From contig NZ_CP095461.1 in the NCBI RefSeq assembly GCF_023022985.1, forward strand, positions 1,736,001 through 1,800,000: a stretch of 64,000 nt of DNA. The letters run 5' to 3'. This stretch comes from Arthrobacter gengyunqii. Lineage in GTDB: Bacteria; Actinomycetota; Actinomycetes; Actinomycetales; Micrococcaceae. A model generated the notes under the pieces. It worked only from the letters and a program-made list of their open reading frames with translations, was not told the DNA's origin and made no database searches. Both the position numbers and the translations under genes were made by a program. Within the stretch, counting starts at the first letter, position 1. Every line of letters begins with the position of its first letter. This document shows, piece after piece, positions 27,829 to 36,150 of this stretch.

Positions 27829-27925
27829 TGCTGTTCTTGGAAGGGAGAGAATCCTGCCGAAGAAGAAGAGACCATGCGTGGCGTAGTAATGCATGCACCA
27901 GGAGATGTGCGCGTGGAGGATCGCC
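27829..27925 (+). pseudogene. Zinc-dependent alcohol dehydrogenase, 5' stub (third copy)
   Basis: From about 27820 the leader GTGCGGGTGCTGTTCTTGG, the ribosome site region and the first codons (MRGVVMHAPGDVRVEDR) match the start of the dehydrogenase copies at 23365 and 31817. Similarity ends after about 17 codons at 27925 and the frame runs into unrelated sequence. It is in the same orientation as the two longer copies. Confidence 0.8.
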
Positions 27926-27989
27926 ACCGACGTGGGAGCAACCTTCCTGGACGATTGAGGAGTAACCGGGTGAGGTCCGAGAAACTGAG

Positions 27990-28586
27990 TCAGGCGCCTT
28001 GCAGGGTGCGTTTGCGCGCATAGGCCCGTGCCGCGCGGACCCGGTCGCCGCAGCGGGTCGAGCACCATTGCCGCCGTGCGTGCGTGCGGAGGAAGAACCT
28101 GTCACACGAATCCGCTTCGCAGGGCGCGAGCTGTGCCGCCTGTTCGCCGCTGAGCAGTGCCGCGGCGTCGTCGGCGATGACCGCCATGACGTGCTCAACA
28201 ACTTGGGTCACGGGGTGGTCAGCGGAACGGAGAAATCCTGTCGCGGGATCAAACCGCAGCAGCAATGTGCCCGGGGCGGAAGTGAGCGCGCGGTTCACGG
28301 CGTTCACGGCCGCTGCCGGGGGAGCCTCACCCGCCGTGAATGCAGTGAAGAGATCACGCAGGTCTGCACGCAGCGCTGCCAGCCGGCCCCGGCAGTGTTC
28401 GTACAGCACGGCGTCGGGCGCAATGAGTCCGTGAGCCTTCAGCCAGGCGACCGCCGCTTCAGGGGTAGCCAGCTCGTCATAGCTCTTACCTCCGGGCTGC
28501 AGGCCGGCGCTGTTGATCAACGCCAGGCAGGGATGTTCCTGCGCTCCCGGTGCGGCTGCGGGTACCGATTCAGACATGTTTCTCAT
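27990..28586 (-). CDS. CGNR zinc-finger / ABATE domain regulator-like protein
   Basis: A 198-residue protein. The N-terminal ABATE (stress-response) domain covers about residues 15-135. The C-terminal CGNR zinc finger follows: CEADSCDRFFLRTHARRQWC, then STRCGDRVRAARAYARKR, with four cysteines and a basic helix expected to bind DNA. These proteins are predicted transcriptional regulators. The variant CGDR replaces the usual CGNR. It is divergent from the flavin oxidoreductase gene at 28667, which it may control. ATG 28586 or 28577 are both possible. Confidence 0.85.
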   Translation of the reverse strand: MRNMSESVPAAAPGAQEHPCLALINSAGLQPGGKSYDELATPEAAVAWLKAHGLIAPDAVLYEHCRGRLAALRADLRDLFTAFTAGEAPPAAAVNAVNRALTSAPGTLLLRFDPATGFLRSADHPVTQVVEHVMAVIADDAAALLSGEQAAQLAPCEADSCDRFFLRTHARRQWCSTRCGDRVRAARAYARKRTLQGA

Positions 28587-28666
28587 GGTATCAGTTTCAT
28601 TTAACCGTGAGATGCCTGTTATGGTCTTATCACGCTTAAAACCGCATGTTTCCATGAGGAGTTGGT

Positions 28667-29755
28667 ATGCACCACGGTCGATCTTCCGGCACGGCGCCGT
28701 TCAAGTTATCCGTCCTGTCTGCAGGCGGCACAGGAGTGGGAATGACCGCTGAGGAAGGCCTGAAAGCGGTCATCTCACTCGCCCGTACCGCGGACCGCCG
28801 GGGCTATCACCGGTTCTGGATGTCTGAGCATCACGCGATGGGAGCAACCTCCGTGTCGTCGCCGCAGCTGATGGTTGCCCGGCTCATCGCCGAGACTGCA
28901 GCCGTCCGCCTCGGCGCCGGCGGAGTCATGCTGCCCAATCATTCCCCGCTGCTGATTGCCGAGCAGTTCGGGATGCTGGAGGCCCTCGCCCCGGGCCGGA
29001 TTGACCTGGGCGTGGGGCGTGCGCCCGGAACGGACGGCGCCACGGCCGCGGCCTTGCGGCGGGGTGCAGACGCCAATGACGGATTCCCGCAGCAGGTCCT
29101 CGAACTGGAGGGATTCCTTCGGGACGAGTTCCCGTCCGACCACCCGTACCGGCACGTCCATGCGGTGCCCGGCCCCTGGCAGGCCAGGGAAAACCGGGTA
29201 ACACCGTCCCCGGCCCTTCCGGAAATGTGGATCCTGGGTTCCTCTCCCTATTCGGCTCGGCTGGCCGGACAGCTCGGCCGGCCGTATGCCTTCGCCCTGC
29301 AGTTCGGCGACGCCGACATCGACACCGCTATGCAGCTGTACCGGGACAGCTTCCGACCCTCCGACGTACTCGCTGAGCCGCAGACCCTGGTGAGCGTGCC
29401 CGTGGCGATCAGCGACGACACGGCGGAAGCAAAACGGCAGGCGGCGACGTCGGCAATGGCGATGCTGCGGATGTTTAAGCGGGAAGGCTATCTTCTCCTG
29501 CCACCGGATGAGGTCGAGGCTTATGAGGCCACACTGCAGGAGCGGCAGATCCTCGACTCCTACACCAACCGCAGTTTCCACGGGAATGCCGCTGCCGTAG
29601 CCGACCGCCTGGAAGCTCTCTGGAAGCGCACCGGCGTCGATGAAGTGATGCTCGTTGTCGGCGGCCACTCGACCACACTCGACGAAGAAGGCATCAACCT
29701 CCTCGCCGACCACTACTCGCTGCCCCGACCGGATACGCTGCCGGCAGCAAGTTAG
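28667..29755 (+). CDS. LLM class flavin-dependent oxidoreductase
   Basis: A 362-residue luciferase-like monooxygenase-fold protein. RRGYHRFWMSEHHAM near 45-59 is the typical flavin-adjacent segment. AAVRLGAGGVMLPNHSPLLI and PGRIDLGVGRAPGTDGATAA follow, placing it in the alkanal monooxygenase-like group (MsnO8 type). It uses reduced FMN. ATG 28667 is preceded by AGGAG. It is divergent from the CGNR regulator and followed after 54 bp by an isochorismatase-like hydrolase on the same strand. Confidence 0.88.
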   Translation: MHHGRSSGTAPFKLSVLSAGGTGVGMTAEEGLKAVISLARTADRRGYHRFWMSEHHAMGATSVSSPQLMVARLIAETAAVRLGAGGVMLPNHSPLLIAEQFGMLEALAPGRIDLGVGRAPGTDGATAAALRRGADANDGFPQQVLELEGFLRDEFPSDHPYRHVHAVPGPWQARENRVTPSPALPEMWILGSSPYSARLAGQLGRPYAFALQFGDADIDTAMQLYRDSFRPSDVLAEPQTLVSVPVAISDDTAEAKRQAATSAMAMLRMFKREGYLLLPPDEVEAYEATLQERQILDSYTNRSFHGNAAAVADRLEALWKRTGVDEVMLVVGGHSTTLDEEGINLLADHYSLPRPDTLPAAS

Positions 29756-29809
29756 TACACCTGCTCAAAAATGTCAGCTATTCCCGCTCAACGATCCCAG
29801 GAGATCCCC

Positions 29810-30439
29810 ATGACCACACCACGCCGCTCCCTGATTGTCATTGACGCCCAGCAGGAGTACTTCGACGACGGGCTGCTTCCGATCCAGTATCCGAACCGGG
29901 ATGATTCGGTCGCCGTCATCCAGTCCGCTATCAAGGAGGCACGGGACGCCGGGGTACCGGTGGTGCTCGTGCAGCATGAACTTCCGGCAGAAGCCCCGGT
30001 GTTCGCCTCCGGCTCGCCGACCTGGCAGAACCACCCCGGCGTGGCTGCCCATGAAGGGGAAGCAACAAAGCGCATCAGCAAGCAGTTCTCCAGCATCTTC
30101 GCCGGCACGGACCTGGAATCCTGGCTGCGGGAGCAGGGGATCGACACCATTACCCTGGCTGGCTACATGACCAACAACTGTGTGATCGCTTCCGCTGCGG
30201 CCGCCGAGCCCCTCGGCTTCGCCGTCGAGGTCCTCTCCGACGCGACCGGAGCCATCGATCTGGCCAACGAGGCAGGCGCCGCACCGGCACGCCAGGTCCA
30301 TGAAACCCTCATGGCACTGCTGCACTCCAACTGGGCTGCGGTCACCGACGCCGGGACCTGGGCAACGGCGCTGCGTACGGGGGAGCCGCTCGCCAAGAGC
30401 GACCTCGTCACCTCCGCTGCCCAGGGGCGCGGCGCCTAG
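29810..30439 (+). CDS. Isochorismatase-like cysteine hydrolase
   Basis: A 209-residue isochorismatase-fold protein. The catalytic triad is visible: Asp12 in LIVIDAQQEYF, Lys91 in RISKQFSSIF and Cys124 in LAGYMTNNCVIASA. Members hydrolyse amides such as nicotinamide or N-carbamoyl compounds. ATG 29810 follows AGGAG. It is likely co-transcribed with the upstream flavin oxidoreductase and terminates at the hairpin at 30459. Confidence 0.87.
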   Translation: MTTPRRSLIVIDAQQEYFDDGLLPIQYPNRDDSVAVIQSAIKEARDAGVPVVLVQHELPAEAPVFASGSPTWQNHPGVAAHEGEATKRISKQFSSIFAGTDLESWLREQGIDTITLAGYMTNNCVIASAAAAEPLGFAVEVLSDATGAIDLANEAGAAPARQVHETLMALLHSNWAAVTDAGTWATALRTGEPLAKSDLVTSAAQGRGA

Positions 30440-30458
30440 GCATCATCGCCCGCATAAC

Positions 30459-30497
30459 GACGACGGCTCCTCCACAGCGCGTGGGGGAGCCGTCGTC
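30459..30497. terminator. Strong hairpin after the cysteine hydrolase
   Basis: GACGACGGCTCC (30459-30470) and GGAGCCGTCGTC (30486-30497) form a perfect 12-bp stem with a 15-bp loop, 20 bp beyond the stop codon. It also precedes the OYE relic in the same way as the hairpin at 9975-10013 precedes the intact OYE gene. Confidence 0.65.
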
Positions 30498-30508
30498 ATT
30501 CGGTTCGG

Positions 30509-30608
30509 CTAGGGAACGGGAGCCAGTGTCGGGTAATCCGTGTGGCCGGCGGCGCCGTCGGTGCAAACGGCGGCCATTGACCTCGTTCAGCGGGTGGTCA
30601 TCCTGTGC
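30509..30608 (-). pseudogene. 3' relic of an old yellow enzyme gene
   Basis: The stop codon and the last 30 or so codons of an OYE gene are recognisable by DNA alignment with 10028-10130 (for example GGTAATCCGTGTGGCCGGCG here against GGTAGTCCGTGTAGCCGGCG). Small deletions break the frame, and similarity ends near 30608. Confidence 0.75.
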
Positions 30609-30679
30609 AGGAGTACCCCGACACAGCGCTCCCGGAACGGAACTGGGCAGCTAGCCGTGACCGTCCGGCCACGCCCTCA

Positions 30680-31549
30680 TTACTTCGTGGGCCAGAGAAT
30701 GAACTCGTCACAGATTGCCAGCACTGGCTCCGGACCTGCAGCGTCCAGGGCAGAGCGCACCATGTGGAGGTGTTCGACTGTCATTTCTAGAGGAGGCTCA
30801 TCGGGTTGGTAGGTCGTGCGTACCGGGTAATCCAGGCCCGGGGTGCTGGTCATCTCAATATGACACCCAAGGACGTATGTCACTGGGTGCGAGCGGCAGA
30901 AATCGATGAGGAGATCAATGCTCCGCGAAAAAGCCGGCCAGTCACTGATATACAGCCGCCCGCGGTACACGGTGTCACCGGTGAAAAGGATCCCGGTCCA
31001 CGGATCGTAGAACGTGACGGCGGCAGCGTCATGACCAGGCGTGGCAAGAATGTCGACCAGCCGCCCGCCAAGATCCAGCTGTGTTTTGTCCGAGGTGTCG
31101 GATAACCCGAGAAAATGCCACGCTGATGTTCTGTCCGCTGGCACAAGGGTCGTAGAGGCGCGGTCGAAGAACTGGGCATCACCGGCTATGTGGTCGCCGT
31201 GTGAGTGGGTATGCAGGATCAACAGTTCGTAGGAATTGTCGACGCCGGGATGGCGGCTCATCCACGAATCAATGAGGTTGTCGACGACTGTGCGCAGCGG
31301 GAAATGCTGTTCAGACACGGTGGCGCCGGTATCGAGCAGCACCACGCGCACGCTACCGAAGAGGAGGAACAAAAAGGGGGCCTCGTAGTTGATTGCCTTG
31401 TTCTGCCGAAGAACAACAGTGTCAGCGTCATACCAGTAGACCTGCACATCCGGGTCAGTATTGTGTTTGGAGGACTCCGAACCATGGATCCACCGCGTAG
31501 GCAAAGGCCTCGCAACGGGTCCGGCGGTAGAGAGGGTTTTCTTCGACAT
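30680..31549 (-). CDS. Metallo-beta-lactamase fold hydrolase
   Basis: A 289-residue MBL-fold protein with the metal motif HTHSHGDH at about 113-120 (HxHxDH present). Further ligands are in ILATPGHDAAAVTFYD, GILFTGDTVYRG and VLGCHIEM. This is the class that includes glyoxalase II-like and lactonase-like enzymes; no specific substrate is indicated. ATG 31549 follows AGGAGC on the minus strand. It runs leftward, away from the dehydrogenase copy at 31817. Confidence 0.85.
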   Translation of the reverse strand: MSKKTLSTAGPVARPLPTRWIHGSESSKHNTDPDVQVYWYDADTVVLRQNKAINYEAPFLFLLFGSVRVVLLDTGATVSEQHFPLRTVVDNLIDSWMSRHPGVDNSYELLILHTHSHGDHIAGDAQFFDRASTTLVPADRTSAWHFLGLSDTSDKTQLDLGGRLVDILATPGHDAAAVTFYDPWTGILFTGDTVYRGRLYISDWPAFSRSIDLLIDFCRSHPVTYVLGCHIEMTSTPGLDYPVRTTYQPDEPPLEMTVEHLHMVRSALDAAGPEPVLAICDEFILWPTK

Positions 31550-31816
31550 CAGTGCTCCTAGTTGTGAGGACACAACGGGTTCCTCCGGGAAGGAGCGTCC
31601 TTAGGCTGGTCTCCTGCGGTATCGGCGGCCTCGATGTCCAGCTTAATTGCTTGGCGCCGGGACGAGATGCAGACAAAGGCTTGGGCATTTCCATGGCGCC
31701 GACAGGCAGAGGGGTTCCGTGTGCGTAACGGGAACTCAAGGGTCCCGGACCTACCCATGCTTCTGTGCGGGTGCTGTCCTTGGAAGGGAGGGAAGCCAAC
31801 CGCAGAAGGAGGCACC

Positions 31817-32836
31817 ATGCGTGGCGTAGTGCTGCATGCCCCCGGAGACGTCCGCGTCGAGGACCGGGCTGATCCAGTGATTGAAGAACCGACCGACGCC
31901 GTGATCCGGTTGGCAGCGACCTGCATCTGCGGTTCGGACCTGTGGCCGTACCGGGGCGTGGAGGAGGCCCGGAGCGCACCCATGGGACATGAATACATTG
32001 GCTGGGTGGAGGAGGTTGTCCCCGAGGTGCGGACCGTCAAGGCCGGGGACTTCGTCGTCGGCTCCATCTGGACCTCCGACAACACGTGCGAAATCTGCCG
32101 TGCCGGCTACTAGAGCCGATGCGTCAACGCCGTGCCGATGGGCATGATGGGAACCCAGGCGCAGTTTGCCTGGATTCCGCTGGCCGACGGCACCCTGGTG
32201 GCCACGCCGGAATCCCCGCCGGCGGACCTGCTGCCTTCACTGATGGCGGCCTCGGATGTTCTGGGCACCGGTTGGTTCGGTGCCGTGGCGGCCGGGGCCG
32301 GCCCCGGCAAAACCGTCGCCGTGGTGGGCGACGGCGCCGTCGGCGTTTTGGCCGTCCTGGCCGCCAGAGAACTCGGTGCCGAGCGGATTATCGCCTTCAG
32401 CCGGCACCCCGAACGGCAGCAGCTGGCACGTGAATTCGGCGCCACCGATATCATCGCCGATCGCGGTGATGCGGGGGTGGCAGCACTCAAGGACCTGACC
32501 AACGGGCTCGGCGCCCATTCGGTAGTGGAGGCCGTGGGTACGCAGGAGTCAATGATGCAGGCCGTGCGTTCCACCCGGCCGGGCGGCCACATGGGCTTTG
32601 TGGGCGTCTCGCACGACGTCGCTCTTTCCGGGCTGGAACTGTTCTTCGCCGAGATCCACATGCTCGGGGGCCCCGCTCCCGTGCGCCGCTTTCTGCCCGA
32701 CCTCATTCAGTGGATCTGGGACCGGACGATCGACCCGGGCCGGGTTTTCGACCTCACGCTTCCGCTGGCCGACGCCGCTGAGGGTTACCGGGCCATGGAC
32801 GAACGCCGTGCCATCAAAGTGCTGCTGACAACTTAG
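31817..32836 (+). pseudogene. Zinc-dependent alcohol dehydrogenase copy with one nonsense codon
   Basis: This is a full-length duplicate of the gene at 23365-24384: 340 codons with no indel and only scattered substitutions. Codon 99, CAG (Gln) in the intact copy, is TAG here (32111-32113), which stops translation just before the last structural-zinc cysteine. The leader with GAAGGAGG is conserved back to about 31730. Internal starts such as the ATG at 32132 could give only the C-terminal two thirds without the catalytic zinc ligands. Confidence 0.9.
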
Positions 32837-32965
32837 GCCACGGGCGCCGGTACGCCCGACAGTGCCGCCAGCTGAGCGGGCTTCCCGGAGGCGGAGAGGC
32901 CGGTGGCCGGCGTCGAGCAATGAGCGGTCGACAGCGGTGCTCACCACGGCGACGTGCGTTGTTCA
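32837..32965 (-). pseudogene. 5' relic of an F420-type reductase gene
   Basis: On the minus strand HVAVV, then STAVDRSLLDAGHR, then in a shifted frame SASGKPAQLAALSGVPAPVA match the N-terminal 60 residues of the reductase at 12570-13388 (HIAVV, GTAVARSLLDAGYR, SASGDPQTLALMAG). The dinucleotide motif GAGKAG is deleted and one frameshift is present. It lies convergent to the dehydrogenase copy, as a similar relic does at 24362-24430. Confidence 0.65.
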
Positions 32966-33099
32966 GAACCGGAGTGAATTCTCTGGCCGGGGGAGTCGGG
33001 CAGGGTACTGGGCAGATGCGTGGTTAGGCTTGCTGCAACTCGGCCTCCGCCACCGGCGTTCCCGGCCAGATCCCACGCACCGGCTGGCGTTCGTCATGC

Positions 33100-33717
33100 T
33101 CACGGGACGACGGTGACGGTTTCCGTTCCGCAGGTGAACAGCAGGGTGTTTTCGGCTGCCGTGAGTTCACAGTTGCGGTCTTTGACCCGGGGGAAGCCGC
33201 CGAGCTCGTTGGCATCCCGGTTCCGGACGTAGTGGAAGATGCCGTGCTCGGTGTAGATGTCCACGCCGTCGCCGTCGAAGCCGTCCTGCGTGACGACGAC
33301 GGACTGCCCGTTGGGGGCTTCGAACCGCGTCTGGTCTCCGATGCCCGCCGCGATCATAAAGACGAGGAGTGCGGTCAGCAACACAAAGGGTGACGCCACA
33401 ACCGCTGCGGCAAATGTGGTCCACCCGGCGGTATGACGAATCCAGGACTTTGGAATACGTCCAATCAATCCGTACGCCAGTTGCGCCAGGCCCACGCATC
33501 CGCCAAGCATGCTGAGCAGGATGATCCAGCCGCAGATGTTGTCCCGGGACAAACCGAAGAAGTGAAGCAGTACATGCCGGCCGGCTGCATCGGTAGAGGG
33601 TACTCCCAGAACGGTGGATGCGCCCCAAATGGCCAGACCGGACGCGGCCGCCAGGCCGAAACCAGTGATTTCGACGCGTTTGATGCCCGCTTTCGTGGCC
33701 GGTTCGGTCGTGTCCAT
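33100..33717 (-). CDS. Membrane protein of unknown function
   Basis: A 205-residue protein with four hydrophobic segments (about 17-40, 58-86, 95-125) and a C-terminal extracytoplasmic part of about 75 residues that is rich in Asp/Asn (TQDGFDGDGVDIYTEHGIFH) and has two cysteines (RNCELT, FTCGTE) that could pair. I do not recognise the family. Start ATG 33717. It lies at the left edge of the low-GC island. Confidence 0.55.
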   Translation of the reverse strand: MDTTEPATKAGIKRVEITGFGLAAASGLAIWGASTVLGVPSTDAAGRHVLLHFFGLSRDNICGWIILLSMLGGCVGLAQLAYGLIGRIPKSWIRHTAGWTTFAAAVVASPFVLLTALLVFMIAAGIGDQTRFEAPNGQSVVVTQDGFDGDGVDIYTEHGIFHYVRNRDANELGGFPRVKDRNCELTAAENTLLFTCGTETVTVVP

Positions 33718-34192
33718 GAAGTCGAGACTAGCGGCAGGAACTCTGGGAGGAGCACGACGGCGGCGTGGCTAGGAGGTTAGCTGTGGTCATCTGCCGAGCG
33801 CATGGGGAAGTGCCGAGCGCCGGTGCTCGCACGATGCGGTCATCCTCACGCGTCGAGGACGGTTGCTCCCGCGTCGGTGGCGAGGCTGGCCCAGGGCGGC
33901 GGCAGGCGTGTAGGCGCCGCGGCGTGCCGTTCCGTCATGGAGGGCTCGGATGACGATTGGGAGGACATCTGGTGTAGTCCATGGATTCGTCAGCGCGCAG
34001 CCAGCTTTCGCGGCGGGTGCCGTCAGCCCAGTCAATGACGGCGTGGCCCCACGAGTGGGGACGGGCGCGCGGCGCCCTTTTTGTCTTGCCTGCCGCCATC
34101 GAGCTAATCATCATGCGTCTCATAGACGGGATCTCAGTAATCGCGCCCAGGCACGGGGAACCACGCGGCGGCAAGCAGACGAGGCCTAGCTT
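33718..34192. other. Non-coding stretch at the island edge
   Basis: Several short open frames exist on both strands but none shows convincing protein features or a ribosome site. A small perfect hairpin CCCCAC-GA-GTGGGG lies near 34056-34069. It probably consists of remnants. Confidence 0.35.
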
Positions 34193-34290
34193 GTGGTGAG
34201 GGCTGAGTCCTGGGATTCATATTTCTATCCGAAGACGATCCACGAGGCCGGGTACGGGACTCTCAAGATCAAGCTGGGGGGAAACCCGAG
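34193..34290 (+). pseudogene. Fic/DOC family protein, N-terminal relic
   Basis: From the GTG at 34193, SWDSYFYPKTIHEAGYGTLK then IKLGGNP resembles the opening of class II Fic proteins (pattern WDSYFYPxT, xxxLxNxLG). Similarity fades after about 30 codons. The Fic core motif HxFx(D/E)GNGR is absent, so this can only be a stub. Confidence 0.4.
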
Positions 34291-34526
34291 CGCAAACAGC
34301 GACTTCGTCGAGAACACGTCCTGGCCCCGTGACACCAATGCAGCCCGACATCGACCCCTCGGACTGCCCGAACGCAAAGTGCCCGTAATCGTGCTGTTGA
34401 CTGTGTCTCTTCCCAGCACAATCTCGTATCCCAATCCAATGGGCAGCGGAAATTTCATGGACTGTCTGCGCTCCCTCTTATGCTGGCTGGTAAGAGTGCT
34501 TGAACGATTGTTGCGGAAGGACGTTT

Positions 34527-35201
34527 ATGAGCGAGGCGGCAGGAGAAATCCGGGAGAGGGAACAGGCAGCTGTCAGGGCCTTGAACGAGCAGGAAGACTA
34601 CGTGCGGCGTATGGGCCACCTCAGTGACGAAGAGCTGACCCGGCAACTCGTTGCTACCCTCCGGCAGGAGAAGACCAGGCTAGACCGGTGGATTGATTCC
34701 GGTGAATGTTTCATTCTCTCCTCCGCTGGCAAGATTCATCTCCCGCAATGCCCGAGCATGCGGCAGTTTATGGACAGGGACGCCGCTTGGAAACCCTATC
34801 TAGATGATCTGGACAGGGTCCGCGACTGGCATGGCAGCGACAATGCCCCCGATATGCCCACTCTGCTGACCCGTGCCGAGGTGGAGGGCTTGAAGGCCTA
34901 CAAGACGTGTTCTGTCTGCGCGCCAACGCTGGACCATACAGATAAGCGTCCTGGTCTCCGCGGTTGGACGGTCCTAAAATGCGGCAGCCTGAAAACTAAG
35001 CACTTCGGTAAGTATTTCAGTTTTGTCGCCGGTGAAGAGATGGGTGTCCTGACCCGAATTTCTACGGTTGAAACCATCGGGGGGTTGGAGTTCCGAGCTG
35101 AGTTCGACGGACTTGATGATCCCGTCACCGATCCTTCCGTGGAAGTGATGTATCCAACGCCCCGCCCCTCGACCTGGCCGCCGCTCGATGAGAGAAATTA
35201 G
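34527..35201 (+). CDS. Unknown protein with Ada-like Cys/His pattern
   Basis: A 224-residue protein that I do not recognise as a named family. ATG 34527 is chosen for GGAAGGA upstream. A charged helical N-terminus (residues 1-58) precedes GKIHLPQCPSMRQFMDRDAA, with His71 and Cys75. Then comes EVEGLKAYKTCSVCAPTLDH with Cys128 and Cys131. The H-x3-C ... C-x2-C spacing and the CSVCAP end recall the zinc site of Ada-type methyl-DNA sensors (HxxxC...C..CxP), which suggests a metal-bound site; this is inference. It ends 9 bp before the GIY-YIG gene, so the two are one operon. Confidence 0.6.
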   Translation: MSEAAGEIREREQAAVRALNEQEDYVRRMGHLSDEELTRQLVATLRQEKTRLDRWIDSGECFILSSAGKIHLPQCPSMRQFMDRDAAWKPYLDDLDRVRDWHGSDNAPDMPTLLTRAEVEGLKAYKTCSVCAPTLDHTDKRPGLRGWTVLKCGSLKTKHFGKYFSFVAGEEMGVLTRISTVETIGGLEFRAEFDGLDDPVTDPSVEVMYPTPRPSTWPPLDERN

Positions 35202-35210
35202 CCGCAGGCG

Positions 35211-35984
35211 ATGGCGGTCTACGACATTCTTAACGCGCCTGCTTTCAGTAAGAAGTCCAAGCACGGCAAGTTCATTTATGTGTTGATGTTCAATGCTGCC
35301 GGCAGGAGGGGTGTCCCGTTCTACGTGGGTCAGTCCTCTGGTCTCACGGCACGCTTCGGTAGTCATCAGATGATCATGTGGCACTTAGCCAAGTTCGATG
35401 CTCCGGCGCACGTCTGGATTGCGGGGGAGGTCTCTGCTGTCAAAGCGGATTTCGCCGAGCAGGACCTCATCACAAGACTCAGCAGCGCTGGCTACCGGCT
35501 GACCAACAGGACTATCAGCCACAGCAGGGCGAAGAAATTTCAGCAGCAGGAAGGACTGCTTAACCTCAGCGCTGACCAGATTAGGGCTTATCTGCACAGA
35601 GATATTCAGCGAACGAGTGTACTTGCCGGGTGGACCCGCAAATGGATCCCGGCACCGCCGGGTTATGTGAAGGCCGGGACGGCGCTGGCCACGAGCCAAG
35701 TGGTGGATTATGTTTCGGGGCTGGAGTACCCATCATCGCTCGTGCGGAATGTATCACTCGCTATTGCCCGACACCACGATCCGCTGATCGGGTACTCCAG
35801 GCTTGTTTTCAAGGATGCTATGCGGGGGATCCCGGGAGCGGGAAGGGTCTACAATCATGCGCGACAACTGACTTGGCTCTGGTTTTTCAACCGCGCTATC
35901 CTCCCCGACCAACTTCACGATTTCCGGCTCACAACTAAACACTTGGCAGAAGCAGCACACTCCCGTAGTGAGGCACAACCATAA
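35211..35984 (+). CDS. GIY-YIG nuclease family protein
   Basis: A 257-residue protein. The N-terminal 95 residues match a diverged GIY-YIG catalytic domain: FIYVLMF (residues 21-27) for GIY, VPFYVGQSSGLTARFGSH with YVG at 38-40 for YIG, Arg48 and His52, then the metal-binding Glu83 in FAEQDLITRL. The C-terminal 150 residues are helical and of unknown role. GIY-YIG domains cut DNA in repair, restriction and mobile elements. It lies directly after the cysteine-rich protein, which may supply DNA or damage recognition. Confidence 0.65.
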   Translation: MAVYDILNAPAFSKKSKHGKFIYVLMFNAAGRRGVPFYVGQSSGLTARFGSHQMIMWHLAKFDAPAHVWIAGEVSAVKADFAEQDLITRLSSAGYRLTNRTISHSRAKKFQQQEGLLNLSADQIRAYLHRDIQRTSVLAGWTRKWIPAPPGYVKAGTALATSQVVDYVSGLEYPSSLVRNVSLAIARHHDPLIGYSRLVFKDAMRGIPGAGRVYNHARQLTWLWFFNRAILPDQLHDFRLTTKHLAEAAHSRSEAQP

Positions 35985-36150
35985 TTGAGGCGGTCCAAGC
36001 TGCTAGCCCTCAGGGCGGGGTCTGGTCTGCACATGAGGGGCGCGGTGCCCATGACCAAGCCTTGGGCATGACGTATGCGCTGTTATCGGCGTTTTGCGGC
36101 TGTCCCGTTCGTGGAATCTTGGAGCTTGGGCTTCTGTACGCGGACAGTTT
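35985..36150. other. Convergent intergenic stretch
   Basis: Lies between the convergent GIY-YIG and zinc-ribbon nuclease genes. No gene seen. A terminator is expected but no strong hairpin with a T-run stands out. Confidence 0.3.

Noticed and set aside
32132..32836. Possible short functional dehydrogenase from an internal ATG after the nonsense codon
   Set aside because: It would lack the catalytic zinc ligands (Cys38, His58, Glu59), and the internal start has no clear ribosome site.
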